Below, piece after piece: positions 1 through 5,850 of a stretch of DNA of 11,065 nucleotides. The DNA lies in the NCBI GenBank assembly GCA_016840965.1, contig JAEORI010000043.1, positions 1-11,065 on the forward strand, in the 5' to 3' direction. This DNA is from Candidatus Thorarchaeota archaeon. Its GTDB lineage: Archaea; Asgardarchaeota; Thorarchaeia; Thorarchaeales; Thorarchaeaceae. Position 1 is the stretch's first letter; the number at the start of each line of letters is the position of its first letter. The notes under the pieces are model-generated. The model made no database searches. It saw nothing but the letters and a program-made list of their open reading frames with translations, and had not been told where the DNA came from. The position numbers were made by a program, and so were the translations under genes.

Positions 1-279
1 TCCGACTTGAATAACCATTGGATTAGATCCAATCAGTTCCATGAATTCTTCAGTATCTTCAGAACCATCTGTGAAAACCAATCCCACAAGATAATCAGAG
101 TCCATCATGGCGGGTTTCAAAACGATAGAGAACTCCTCTATTACACCTGTTTCTATGAGTTTATCCATTCGTTTTCTTATAGCGGTGGCTGTTAAGCCGA
201 GCTTTTCAGCAATTGTTTGGTATGGCAGCCTGCAATTCTCGTCAAGTGCAAGAAGTATTCGCTTATCAATGGAATCCAA
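1..279 (-). CDS. Lrp/AsnC-type transcriptional regulator, N-terminal 93 residues (gene runs off the left edge)
   Basis: Seen: the minus strand from 279 to the window edge is open and encodes an N-terminal winged HTH (residues about 1-50, beginning DSIDKRILLALDENCR, recognition region TATAIRKRMDKLIETGVI) followed by the start of a RAM-like ligand/oligomer domain. It aligns without gaps to the regulator at 3183-4094, about 51 of 93 residues identical by eye, so the two are paralogues. The start is chosen as TTG at 279 because AGGTGG lies five bases upstream (285-290) and because it matches the paralogue's MDDIDKR start; GTG at 288 or 312 is possible. Known of the family: DNA-binding regulators, often of amino acid or central metabolism, working as dimers or octamers. 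Inferred: if it shares the paralogue's architecture, a second HTH/RAM half lies outside the window. It is the last gene of the leftward run and may have its own promoter (AT-rich box near 321-327). Confidence 0.85.
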   Translation of the reverse strand, partial: MDSIDKRILLALDENCRLPYQTIAEKLGLTATAIRKRMDKLIETGVIEEFSIVLKPAMMDSDYLVGLVFTDGSEDTEEFMELIGSNPMVIQVG

Positions 280-356
280 GATTTCCACCTTGAGGTTCTC
301 TGCTCCAGACACACCACATCTATTAATGATGCAGCAATGGTCGAGGATTTACAAGT

Positions 357-719
357 CTATGGAGGCATTAACGCTCTAAATAGGTTATCTTCTGGAGTTT
401 CATCTAAAACTTTTGATGCACAGTAGACGCATCCATTACCAATGACCGATAATTGAAAACCAAATTCACGGAGTTTTCGAAGATATTCAAGATGTATTGA
501 AAGCTGGTCAAATACTTCTGAGGAATCAGATACATCACATCCAATTGATTCAGGAAGAGAAAGCTCCACCTCAATTGAAAAAGCATTTTCATCAGGTTGA
601 TCTCGATCGAGAAGTATCCGGACCCATGGAGTTCGGTGCAGCAAGGTGGTCAGTTCATCAGAACTTGAAGTAGCTCTCATGAATTGCTCTTTCAATTTTA
701 TATTCATCGTGTAATTCAC
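357..719 (-). CDS. Small protein of unknown function (120 aa) with a CxxC pair
   Basis: I do not recognise this protein. It is soluble in appearance, acidic and has no membrane segment or signal peptide. The pattern suggests an N-terminal helix, a strand-rich stretch (residues about 32-55), a helix (about 67-86) and a strand leading into C97-V-Y-C100; a small alpha/beta fold is plausible but inferred. The CxxC could bind metal or be redox active, yet only one pair is present. The start is uncertain: GTG at 719 opens the frame, and ATG at 707 is an alternative preceded by GTGA. It lies between the phosphoribosyltransferase (gap 71 bp, containing a perfect palindrome) and the Lrp-type regulator (gap 77 bp), all on the same strand. 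Frame length, typical codon use and fit between neighbours argue that it is a real gene. Confidence 0.6.
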   Translation of the reverse strand: MNYTMNIKLKEQFMRATSSSDELTTLLHRTPWVRILLDRDQPDENAFSIEVELSLPESIGCDVSDSSEVFDQLSIHLEYLRKLREFGFQLSVIGNGCVYCASKVLDETPEDNLFRALMPP

Positions 720-756
720 GGACTAAATACTTCATGAATTAGATATGAAAAGGCCT

Positions 757-770
757 AAACCTGCAGGTTT
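757..770. repeat. Perfect 14-bp palindrome AAACCTGCAGGTTT
   Basis: Seen: a loopless, perfect dyad centred between 763 and 764, in the 71-bp gap between two leftward genes. It lies 38 bp upstream of the start of the small unknown gene, just ahead of an AT-rich stretch that could be its TATA region. As minus-strand RNA it could fold into a 5-bp stem with a UGCA tetraloop followed by TTTT a few bases later, so it might instead help end the phosphoribosyltransferase transcript. A loopless dyad is more typical of a dimeric protein site; neither reading is proven. Confidence 0.45.
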
Positions 771-790
771 GGAAATTTACGTAAGAGAAA

Positions 791-1435
791 TCATCGCCTA
801 TGGTTCTGTAGAATTTCAATAACTTCAGCATCAGGAACATCATACCAGTTCTCATAGGCATTAGCTACAGCAAAAATAAAACCTGAATCTATCCTAGGAC
901 AAATTAGAGTCTCTACCTTATCTCTAATTAGATGAGCTGCTCCAGCGGAAGCTGTTGGCGATGCAACGATAATGCTGTTTGGTGTGAAACTTCTCACTGA
1001 TTCAATAGCCGCCATCATTGTATAGCCACTCGCGATGCCATCATCTACTAAAATTACATCCTTATCAGTAGAATCGACAATTCCCACAAGACCCCGATAA
1101 TCAGCCTTCCTTTTGTCAATTTGGTCTTGAGTCTGCTTGACGACTATCTCTATTTGCCGCTGATTCAATCCAATCGAACGTACTAGCCTTTCGTTAAGAA
1201 GAAGAGAACCTTGGGAAGTCAATGCCCCAAATCCTGCTTCAGTGTTACCTGGGACTTGAAGCTTCCGGACTATTATTGCATCCAATTCAGCATCTAGGAA
1301 TTTCGCAATCTCAAATGCTACGGGTATGCCTCCGTTGGGTATAGCGAGAACGACTGGGCGTGTTTCAAATTTAACCTCCTCTAGATTTCGGGACAATATT
1401 TGTCCTGCTTCGGTTCTGTTCTTGTATCTGATCAT
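791..1435 (-). CDS. Phosphoribosyltransferase-fold protein (COG1926-like predicted phosphoribosyltransferase)
   Basis: A 214-residue single-domain type I phosphoribosyltransferase fold. Seen: the PRPP-binding signature at residues about 127-140 (VILVDDGIASGYTM), with the paired acidic residues and glycine-rich loop intact; an N-terminal AIPNGGIPVAFEIA segment that resembles the PRGGVPVA region of this family; and the family-like VRKLQVPGNTEAGFGAL stretch (about 56-71). Known: these proteins resemble the predicted phosphoribosyltransferases sometimes fused to dienelactone hydrolase domains; their substrates are mostly undefined, so no specific salvage reaction is assigned. The ATG at 1435 has no ribosome-binding site, but a TATA-like AATTATAAT (1453-1461) lies about 22 bases upstream, which fits a leaderless transcript. 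It follows the dehydratase with a 53-bp gap on the same strand, so it may be expressed both with it and alone. Confidence 0.85.
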   Translation of the reverse strand: MIRYKNRTEAGQILSRNLEEVKFETRPVVLAIPNGGIPVAFEIAKFLDAELDAIIVRKLQVPGNTEAGFGALTSQGSLLLNERLVRSIGLNQRQIEIVVKQTQDQIDKRKADYRGLVGIVDSTDKDVILVDDGIASGYTMMAAIESVRSFTPNSIIVASPTASAGAAHLIRDKVETLICPRIDSGFIFAVANAYENWYDVPDAEVIEILQNHRR

Positions 1436-1452
1436 TGGCTTCGAACCGTCAC

Positions 1453-1461
1453 ATTATAATT
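1453..1461 (-). promoter_or_regulatory. Putative TATA box for the phosphoribosyltransferase gene
   Basis: Minus-strand AATTATAAT sits about 22 bases ahead of the ATG at 1435, which has no visible Shine-Dalgarno. With the usual archaeal spacing, transcription would begin close to the start codon, implying a leaderless message. AT-rich context makes chance matches possible. Confidence 0.4.
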
Positions 1462-1488
1462 TCATTTCAGCCTACGTCATTATGGATT

Positions 1489-2952
1489 CTAATCAGAAAC
1501 ACGTGCTAGTGATTTTGCTAGTTTCTTCTTGGCTTCTAGATCGCTTAAACGATTAATCATGATTCGTTGCGCTTGAGGAGACCCGGCTCCGTGCATAGAT
1601 TCAGTAAGATAACCAACTGCTGCTCGTCCAAGAGTCAGGTTCTCTATCAGTCGTAGCATTTTGACACGGTCGATTGTATCAACGCCTTCAGCTCCAGCTA
1701 AATATTTTTCGATAATGCTGCGAGTTTCAGGATTACTAAGCTCCCGTGCACTTGGACAAGTCACAAAGAGACCGCCTGCGATGTCCTGCAATAATCGGGA
1801 GATCTCATAGGGAAAACGTGTCACATTTTGCTTACATACATTTGCTAGAAGGAGGTCAACAAGATAATTACCAGCAGGCGTCCTATGACCAGCAGCTGAA
1901 CACGCAATCCCGCATGAGTACAATGTTTCATTCAAATGAACCATTTCAGTTATTTTATCTCGAATATGTGATGCATTCTCAACACCATTGTATTCTGCAA
2001 TAGATGCTGCTGCGCCAACAAGTACATCTCCCACTCCTACTTTGCACCCACCATAACTTTGCCTATGATAGGCTGCGAATGACTCAACAAGGCGAGAACA
2101 GAATTCACTTTCTCCATTCATGAAGATTCGTTCATTTGGTACAAAGACATCATCAAACACGATTAGACACTCTTGACCGCCATACACTGGATTTCCACAG
2201 TCAACATTTCCTGCCTCAGTTTCATCAAGGCGTCGAAGGTCGCAAGACTGACGTCCATAATAATAGGTAATGCCCTCTGCATCTGCGGGTATAGCACAGC
2301 AGATTGCATAATCTTTGTCTTCGTTTCTCATGGCAAGAGTTGGCATGATAAGATGTTCATGAGAGTTGACAGCTCCAGTCTGATGTGCTTTTGCACCGCG
2401 TATAACAACCCCATCATCTCTTCGATCTGATACATGGACATAAACATCAGGATCCTTTTGCTCAGATGGTCTTTTACTTCGATCACCTTTAGGGTCAGTC
2501 ATGCATCCGTCAATAACCCAATCTTCAGCTTCTGCTTGCTTGACATATTCTATGAATCTCTGATGGTAGTCCGTGTGAAACTTTTGATCAATCTCATATG
2601 TTGTGAGATAAACTGCGTTGAGAGCATCCATACCAACGCATCTTTGAAAACAAGTTCCAGAAACCTGACCAAGCAAACGTTGCATCTTAACTTTATCTTG
2701 GAGATCCTCGGTACTGTTATGAAGGTGACAGAATCTATTGATTTTATTCCCGGTAATTACAGACTTGGTTGTCATAATATCAGAATATTCAGGCTGGTGC
2801 GCCAAGTCATAAGTGAGAGCTACGGAGTTAATTGATGCTTTTATAATTGGATGTTCGGTTGGATTCTCAATCTTTTCACCAAGTAAATAGATTTTTAGAG
2901 GCCCTCGTTTCTTGAGACTCTCGATATATTCTTCACCAGTTTTCAACACCAT
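1489..2952 (-). CDS. abfD: 4-hydroxybutyryl-CoA dehydratase / vinylacetyl-CoA delta-isomerase
   Basis: The 487-residue product has the length of AbfD (about 490 aa) and its cofactor-binding signature. Seen: C101-F-Q-R-C105, H296 and C303 correspond to the four [4Fe-4S] ligands of the Clostridium aminobutyricum enzyme (C99, C103, H292, C299). Y300 and K304 match its Y296 and K300, E261 matches E257, and the HQTGAVNSHE and TESMHGAGSPQAQ segments are intact. Known: the enzyme uses FAD and an unusual His-ligated [4Fe-4S] cluster to dehydrate 4-hydroxybutyryl-CoA to crotonyl-CoA by a radical mechanism, in 4-aminobutyrate fermentation and in the archaeal 3-hydroxypropionate/4-hydroxybutyrate cycles. 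No other gene of those pathways is in the window, so the physiological role is open. Start: ATG at 2952 with AGGAG nine bases upstream (2962-2966). It is first in a leftward run and diverges from an Lrp-type regulator. Databases may label it by the parent family, 4-hydroxyphenylacetate 3-hydroxylase (HpaB). Confidence 0.93.
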   Translation of the reverse strand: MVLKTGEEYIESLKKRGPLKIYLLGEKIENPTEHPIIKASINSVALTYDLAHQPEYSDIMTTKSVITGNKINRFCHLHNSTEDLQDKVKMQRLLGQVSGTCFQRCVGMDALNAVYLTTYEIDQKFHTDYHQRFIEYVKQAEAEDWVIDGCMTDPKGDRSKRPSEQKDPDVYVHVSDRRDDGVVIRGAKAHQTGAVNSHEHLIMPTLAMRNEDKDYAICCAIPADAEGITYYYGRQSCDLRRLDETEAGNVDCGNPVYGGQECLIVFDDVFVPNERIFMNGESEFCSRLVESFAAYHRQSYGGCKVGVGDVLVGAAASIAEYNGVENASHIRDKITEMVHLNETLYSCGIACSAAGHRTPAGNYLVDLLLANVCKQNVTRFPYEISRLLQDIAGGLFVTCPSARELSNPETRSIIEKYLAGAEGVDTIDRVKMLRLIENLTLGRAAVGYLTESMHGAGSPQAQRIMINRLSDLEAKKKLAKSLARVSD

Positions 2953-3130
2953 ATCAGGAAGCTCCTATTTGAGGACTGATTTTGAGTTATAGTGCACCTC
3001 TACTTATGAGCTATACGCTAGTGATTTACATAACATCATAGTCAGCTCAAATCCTATAATCATCACTCCATAACTGTTACTTTATTCAAGTTTAGAAAAT
3101 TATGTGCGAAATACTCAGCGTAGCCGAAGC

Positions 3131-3137
3131 ATATATT
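3131..3137 (+). promoter_or_regulatory. Putative archaeal promoter (TATA ATATATT) of the divergent Lrp-type regulator
   Basis: ATATATT is preceded by CCGAAGC, which resembles a purine-containing BRE. A start about 26 bases on (near 3160) would leave a leader of about 20 bases carrying AAGGT (3166-3170) and GTGAT (3174-3178) ahead of the ATG at 3183. The 230-bp region 2953-3182 is shared with the oppositely oriented dehydratase gene and holds no gene of its own. Confidence 0.5.
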
Positions 3138-3182
3138 GATAGGAATCCCGAAATCTAGATTTCCTAAGGTACAGTGATTTCC

Positions 3183-4094
3183 ATGGATGACATCGATAAG
3201 AGAATCATCTTAGAACTTGATTCAGATTGTAGGATGACATACCAAACGATGGCAAATAAGCTGGGTCTCTCATCAACCGCTGTTAGAAAAAGAATAACGA
3301 AATTAATTGAATCAGGTATAATTGACCACTTTATGGCAGCTCTCAGTTTAGAGATGATTAACTCTGATTTGATATTAGCAATTGTCCAAACAGATGGATC
3401 AGAATACCAAGACGAGTTTGTTACAGAAATAGGAAGTAACTCTTCGGTTGTACAAGTGAGCCATGTAGCTTGTGGTCGTGGTGGGCTTTACTTTGTCTTT
3501 GGGGTTACAAGTGGAGTGCAAGCTCTATCTGATTTTGGACTATTTTTAAGAACCTTAAGACCAGTGACAAATGTTGAGATTCATGTCCTTGTCTATCCTA
3601 AAGGTAAGAAGATTGTTTTGACAAAATTACAACTTAAAGTACTAAAATACTTAGTTGACAATCCACGCATGTCCATTGCGGATCTAGCAGAATTAACAGG
3701 GATGGCTGCAAGAAGAGTTCGACGTGTCATTGATGAATTACAAGAAGGAAGTGGAATTGATTTCTCAATCTTTTGGAATCTTGGGAAAGGAGGACTCAAT
3801 GAAGTCTTATTAAGAATTGAGTGGGATGAGAGCGTTTCAAATTACGAAAACATTAGAGAATGGCTCAGAAAAGAGTACCCACTAGAATTCTGGACACCAT
3901 TTATTAGTGCTACCTCTCCAACAATGTTTGCTCGATTTGTTATTGATGACCTAGAAACTATCGAGTCCATTGCAAAAGTTGTAAGAAAATCTCCTTCTGT
4001 GAAATCGGTATCCATTCTTGTGTTCTTCTCTAATAGTTTATTCGAATGGCCCGGAGTTAAGGAGTTAAGGTTTCGTCTAGAACAGACAAAATAA
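3183..4094 (+). CDS. Lrp/AsnC-type transcriptional regulator with duplicated HTH-RAM modules
   Basis: A 303-residue protein from the ATG at 3183. Seen: first winged HTH at residues about 1-52 (DDIDKRIILELD, then LSSTAVRKRITKLIESGII); RAM-like alpha/beta domain at about 60-140; a second HTH at about 146-197 (LTKLQLKVLKYLVDNPRMS, then GMAARRVRRVIDELQ); and a second RAM-like domain at about 205-290. Ordinary Lrp proteins are about 150 aa with one such unit, so this is a tandem duplication that could act as an intramolecular pseudo-dimer (inference). The frame is open from GTG at 3174, but ATG at 3183 matches the start of its paralogue at 1-279 and places GTGAT four bases upstream. It diverges from the 4-hydroxybutyryl-CoA dehydratase and probably regulates that gene, itself, or both, perhaps sensing a metabolite or CoA ester; the effector is unknown. 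It converges on the hydrolase, with 93 bp between stops. Confidence 0.88.
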   Translation: MDDIDKRIILELDSDCRMTYQTMANKLGLSSTAVRKRITKLIESGIIDHFMAALSLEMINSDLILAIVQTDGSEYQDEFVTEIGSNSSVVQVSHVACGRGGLYFVFGVTSGVQALSDFGLFLRTLRPVTNVEIHVLVYPKGKKIVLTKLQLKVLKYLVDNPRMSIADLAELTGMAARRVRRVIDELQEGSGIDFSIFWNLGKGGLNEVLLRIEWDESVSNYENIREWLRKEYPLEFWTPFISATSPTMFARFVIDDLETIESIAKVVRKSPSVKSVSILVFFSNSLFEWPGVKELRFRLEQTK

Positions 4095-4187
4095 TGAATT
4101 GGAATTTTAAAACCATTCACCTTCTAGGACAATCTTGACAGAATTATATCCTTCTCAAGGAGCGGCTTCTCACCTGCATTAACCTTC

Positions 4188-5018
4188 TTAGTCGAATTGT
4201 TCATCAAGCCAACTACCTAGTGGATTCCAGCTTCCTTCTGGAAATTCTGCATGCTTTCCACCAACAGCAACGTAAAACATCTTGTTTGTGGATTGTATCT
4301 CATCAAATAATGCACGCACAGATTCTACTGAGAAAAGCTCGTCACTATCACCCACGCCAACGAAGACAGACATGTTGCCAAGTTCTGGCAATGTAAAGTC
4401 ACGAAGACTAGTAATCTTCATGAAACGGTAGGTATAGTAGAAATTGAATAGAGGATCATCGTGTCCAACCATTCCCTCGCGATAATAATGTATCACAGGT
4501 TTGCTTGGTTTGAAAATCGAGCTGAAGAGTATCTTCAGTTTGCTACGCGTAGACATTCTAGGATAAGCACTAGGTCTAGTAGTTCGAGCGCCGCTAAAGA
4601 GTACAATTCCATCGATGTTCTTAAGGCAATTGTTCATCGCAACTGCACTTGATAATACCCCAAGGCTGTGACCTAATAGAACAACCTTCGAATGATGCTG
4701 CTTAACAAAATGAATGGATTCGCACAGATCTTTAATGAATCGCTCCATATTGGGAGTATCGCCTCTGGCCCCATCTGAGAGACCATGCCCTCTTAAGTCA
4801 AGACCATATACTGTGAATCCTAGTTCTGATAAAGGAATAGCAATCATCCTATATGGTCCACTGTGAGCAGTGATTCCGTGGAGGATTAAAATAGCCGTAT
4901 CTTTGCTTGGCTTTTTAGCGGGCTCCCACATTCTCAAAAAAAGAGTCTGGTTGTCAGATGTGGTTATCAAACGGTGAGGATTCTTGAAGTCTTGCCGAAG
5001 TGCTGCAATGTCTATCAC
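4188..5018 (-). CDS. Alpha/beta hydrolase, monoacylglycerol lipase / lysophospholipase-like (Hydrolase_4)
   Basis: A 276-residue soluble hydrolase. Seen: oxyanion-hole region LILHGITAHSG (about 44-54), DLRGHGLSDG (74-83), nucleophile elbow G-H-S118-L-G, a likely acid D226 in GVGDSDELFS, and H256 in GGKHAEF. Order and spacing match monoacylglycerol lipase/PldB-type hydrolases of about 270-310 aa, including the strand-8 GxxD pattern. Expected reaction: hydrolysis of a carboxyl ester such as a monoacylglycerol or lysolipid; the true substrate cannot be read from sequence, and archaeal ether lipids make a detoxifying or scavenging role equally possible. No signal peptide is visible, so it is probably cytoplasmic. 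The start is GTG at 5018 with GTGAT five bases upstream; an in-frame TGA two codons before the GTG excludes an earlier start. It lies downstream of tetR on the same strand, but a T-run after tetR and a 113-bp gap suggest its own transcript. Confidence 0.88.
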   Translation of the reverse strand: MIDIAALRQDFKNPHRLITTSDNQTLFLRMWEPAKKPSKDTAILILHGITAHSGPYRMIAIPLSELGFTVYGLDLRGHGLSDGARGDTPNMERFIKDLCESIHFVKQHHSKVVLLGHSLGVLSSAVAMNNCLKNIDGIVLFSGARTTRPSAYPRMSTRSKLKILFSSIFKPSKPVIHYYREGMVGHDDPLFNFYYTYRFMKITSLRDFTLPELGNMSVFVGVGDSDELFSVESVRALFDEIQSTNKMFYVAVGGKHAEFPEGSWNPLGSWLDEQFD

Positions 5019-5121
5019 TATAAATCACACTATGAACCTAATCTCCTCCAGCTTTAAGTATTCTCTCCAAAGCGTGATTGAGGTTTGCTAAATGAAAGAA
5101 GTATGGATTGAGTATCATGAA

Positions 5122-5128
5122 TAAAAAA
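5122..5128 (-). terminator. Poly-T terminator after tetR
   Basis: On the minus strand TTTTTTAT begins a few bases past the tetR stop codon (5132-5134). Archaeal RNA polymerase terminates at such U-tracts without needing a hairpin. It would separate tetR from the hydrolase gene, whose own start is over 100 bp further on. Confidence 0.5.
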
Positions 5129-5131
5129 GTT

Positions 5132-5740
5132 TCATCTCATTATCCCATCACGGATGGTAGACACAAATGCATTCTTGATTCTGGCCCAGTCTAGTTTCAT
5201 ATCCGTCGTAACCAATAGATTCGATAAACCTCCAATCGTACCTACCAATACTGTAGCAATGTTGTCAGCGTCCAAGTCACGCCTGAATTCCCCAGCTTCA
5301 ATTCCTTCAGTAATAATATCAGATAGTAACTTGATTATGATCATTTGCTGCTTTTTGAACTCCTTCCTCATGTTTGGCATTCGAGATGAGGCTAGCTGAA
5401 ACTCTAGATCCATTCGACATACTTCTTCTGAAACCTCACACATAGAGGCAAAGACTAAATCCGCGGTCTTTTCAAGTTTAGCAATCGCAGTTTTTTCTTG
5501 AGCGATTAATGATTTTAGTTCATCTAGACTCATCGCAGCGTTTCTCTTTTGAAGTTCGAAAAACAGTTCTTCTTTACTCTTGAAATAGCCATAAATGGCA
5601 CCTTTGCTAAATCCACTTTCTTTCACAATATCATCCATAGATGTTTCATGATACCCTTTTTTAGAAAATAATGTCCTAGAAGCAGATAGTATCTTATCCT
5701 GCATCATCATTTTGTGTTCATCGGATACTTTTGGAGACAA
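5132..5740 (-). CDS. TetR/AcrR family transcriptional repressor
   Basis: A 202-residue regulator. Seen: the TetR N-terminal HTH (ILSASRTLFSKKGYHETSMDDIVKESG... SKGAIYGYFKSKEELFFEL, residues about 17-64) with the classic G-Y-F-x-S-K-E-E-L end, then a helical ligand-binding/dimerisation domain that differs more from known members. Start: TTG at 5740 has GAGGTG six bases upstream (5747-5752) and gives the short pre-HTH tail normal for the family; the open frame reaches TTG at 5767, but that codon lies inside the operator. The promoter region carries an 18-bp palindrome identical to the one before the exporter gene, so autorepression and control of that exporter are well supported. Known: such repressors release DNA when a small hydrophobic compound binds. 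The ligand is unknown. TetR proteins are chiefly bacterial, so acquisition by transfer is possible but not shown. Confidence 0.93.
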   Translation of the reverse strand: MSPKVSDEHKMMMQDKILSASRTLFSKKGYHETSMDDIVKESGFSKGAIYGYFKSKEELFFELQKRNAAMSLDELKSLIAQEKTAIAKLEKTADLVFASMCEVSEEVCRMDLEFQLASSRMPNMRKEFKKQQMIIIKLLSDIITEGIEAGEFRRDLDADNIATVLVGTIGGLSNLLVTTDMKLDWARIKNAFVSTIRDGIMR

Positions 5741-5766
5741 TACACGCACCTCATTAATATCTATCA

Positions 5767-5784
5767 AAACTGACTGGTCGGTTT
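5767..5784. promoter_or_regulatory. TetR operator copy at tetR (AAACTGACTGGTCGGTTT) with abutting TATA box
   Basis: An 18-bp dyad with seven of nine half-site positions pairing (the mismatches are at position 5 and at the centre). The minus-strand TATA-like TTTATATTA (5784-5792) touches its upstream edge, so a bound repressor would cover the polymerase entry site. The same 18 bases recur at 7269-7286. The GACYRGTC core resembles palindromes bound by several bacterial TetR repressors. Confidence 0.85.
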
Positions 5785-5813
5785 AATATAAATCTTTTGA
5801 AATGAGTGAGGGT

Positions 5814-5839
5814 GTTGCCCCTGATTTCTCAAGGGCAAC
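5814..5839 (-). terminator. Inverted repeat GTTGCCC/GGGCAAC downstream of the MFS gene
   Basis: Arms at 5814-5820 and 5833-5839 pair perfectly over 7 bp around a 12-base loop, starting about a dozen bases after the exporter stop codon. No U-tract follows on the minus strand, so it may act as a transcript-stabilising 3' hairpin rather than a true terminator. It separates the exporter from the tetR promoter. Confidence 0.4.
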
Positions 5840-5850
5840 CAATAATTGAC

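Noticed and set aside
107..426. Overlapping plus-strand open frames at the left edge
   Set aside because: The opposite strand encodes an Lrp-type HTH that aligns with a paralogue in the same window, so these are shadows.
2434..2835. 133-codon open frame on the plus strand
   Set aside because: It lies wholly antisense to the dehydratase, whose conserved active-site residues fix the coding frame; the product looks like no protein and has low-complexity hydrophobic character from the complement.
1489..2952. Reading the dehydratase as a flavin-dependent 4-hydroxyphenylacetate 3-hydroxylase (HpaB)
   Set aside because: The four Fe-S ligands and catalytic residues specific to 4-hydroxybutyryl-CoA dehydratase are all present; HpaB is only the parent fold family.
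3093..3107. Resemblance to the E. coli Lrp consensus (about 12 of 15 positions, TAGAAAATTATG...)
   Set aside because: The consensus is degenerate and AT-rich, the region is AT-rich, and archaeal Lrp proteins need not share the E. coli site. Suggestive at most.
4095..4187. Possible small gene or terminator hairpin in the convergent gap
   Set aside because: Repeated CCTTCT-like pyrimidine runs are visible, but no convincing stem, U-tract or open frame.
5019..5060. GGAGGAGATT as the ribosome-binding site of the hydrolase
   Set aside because: It lies more than 20 bases before the GTG at 5018, and an in-frame TGA between them rules out an earlier start; GTGAT five bases from the GTG fits better.
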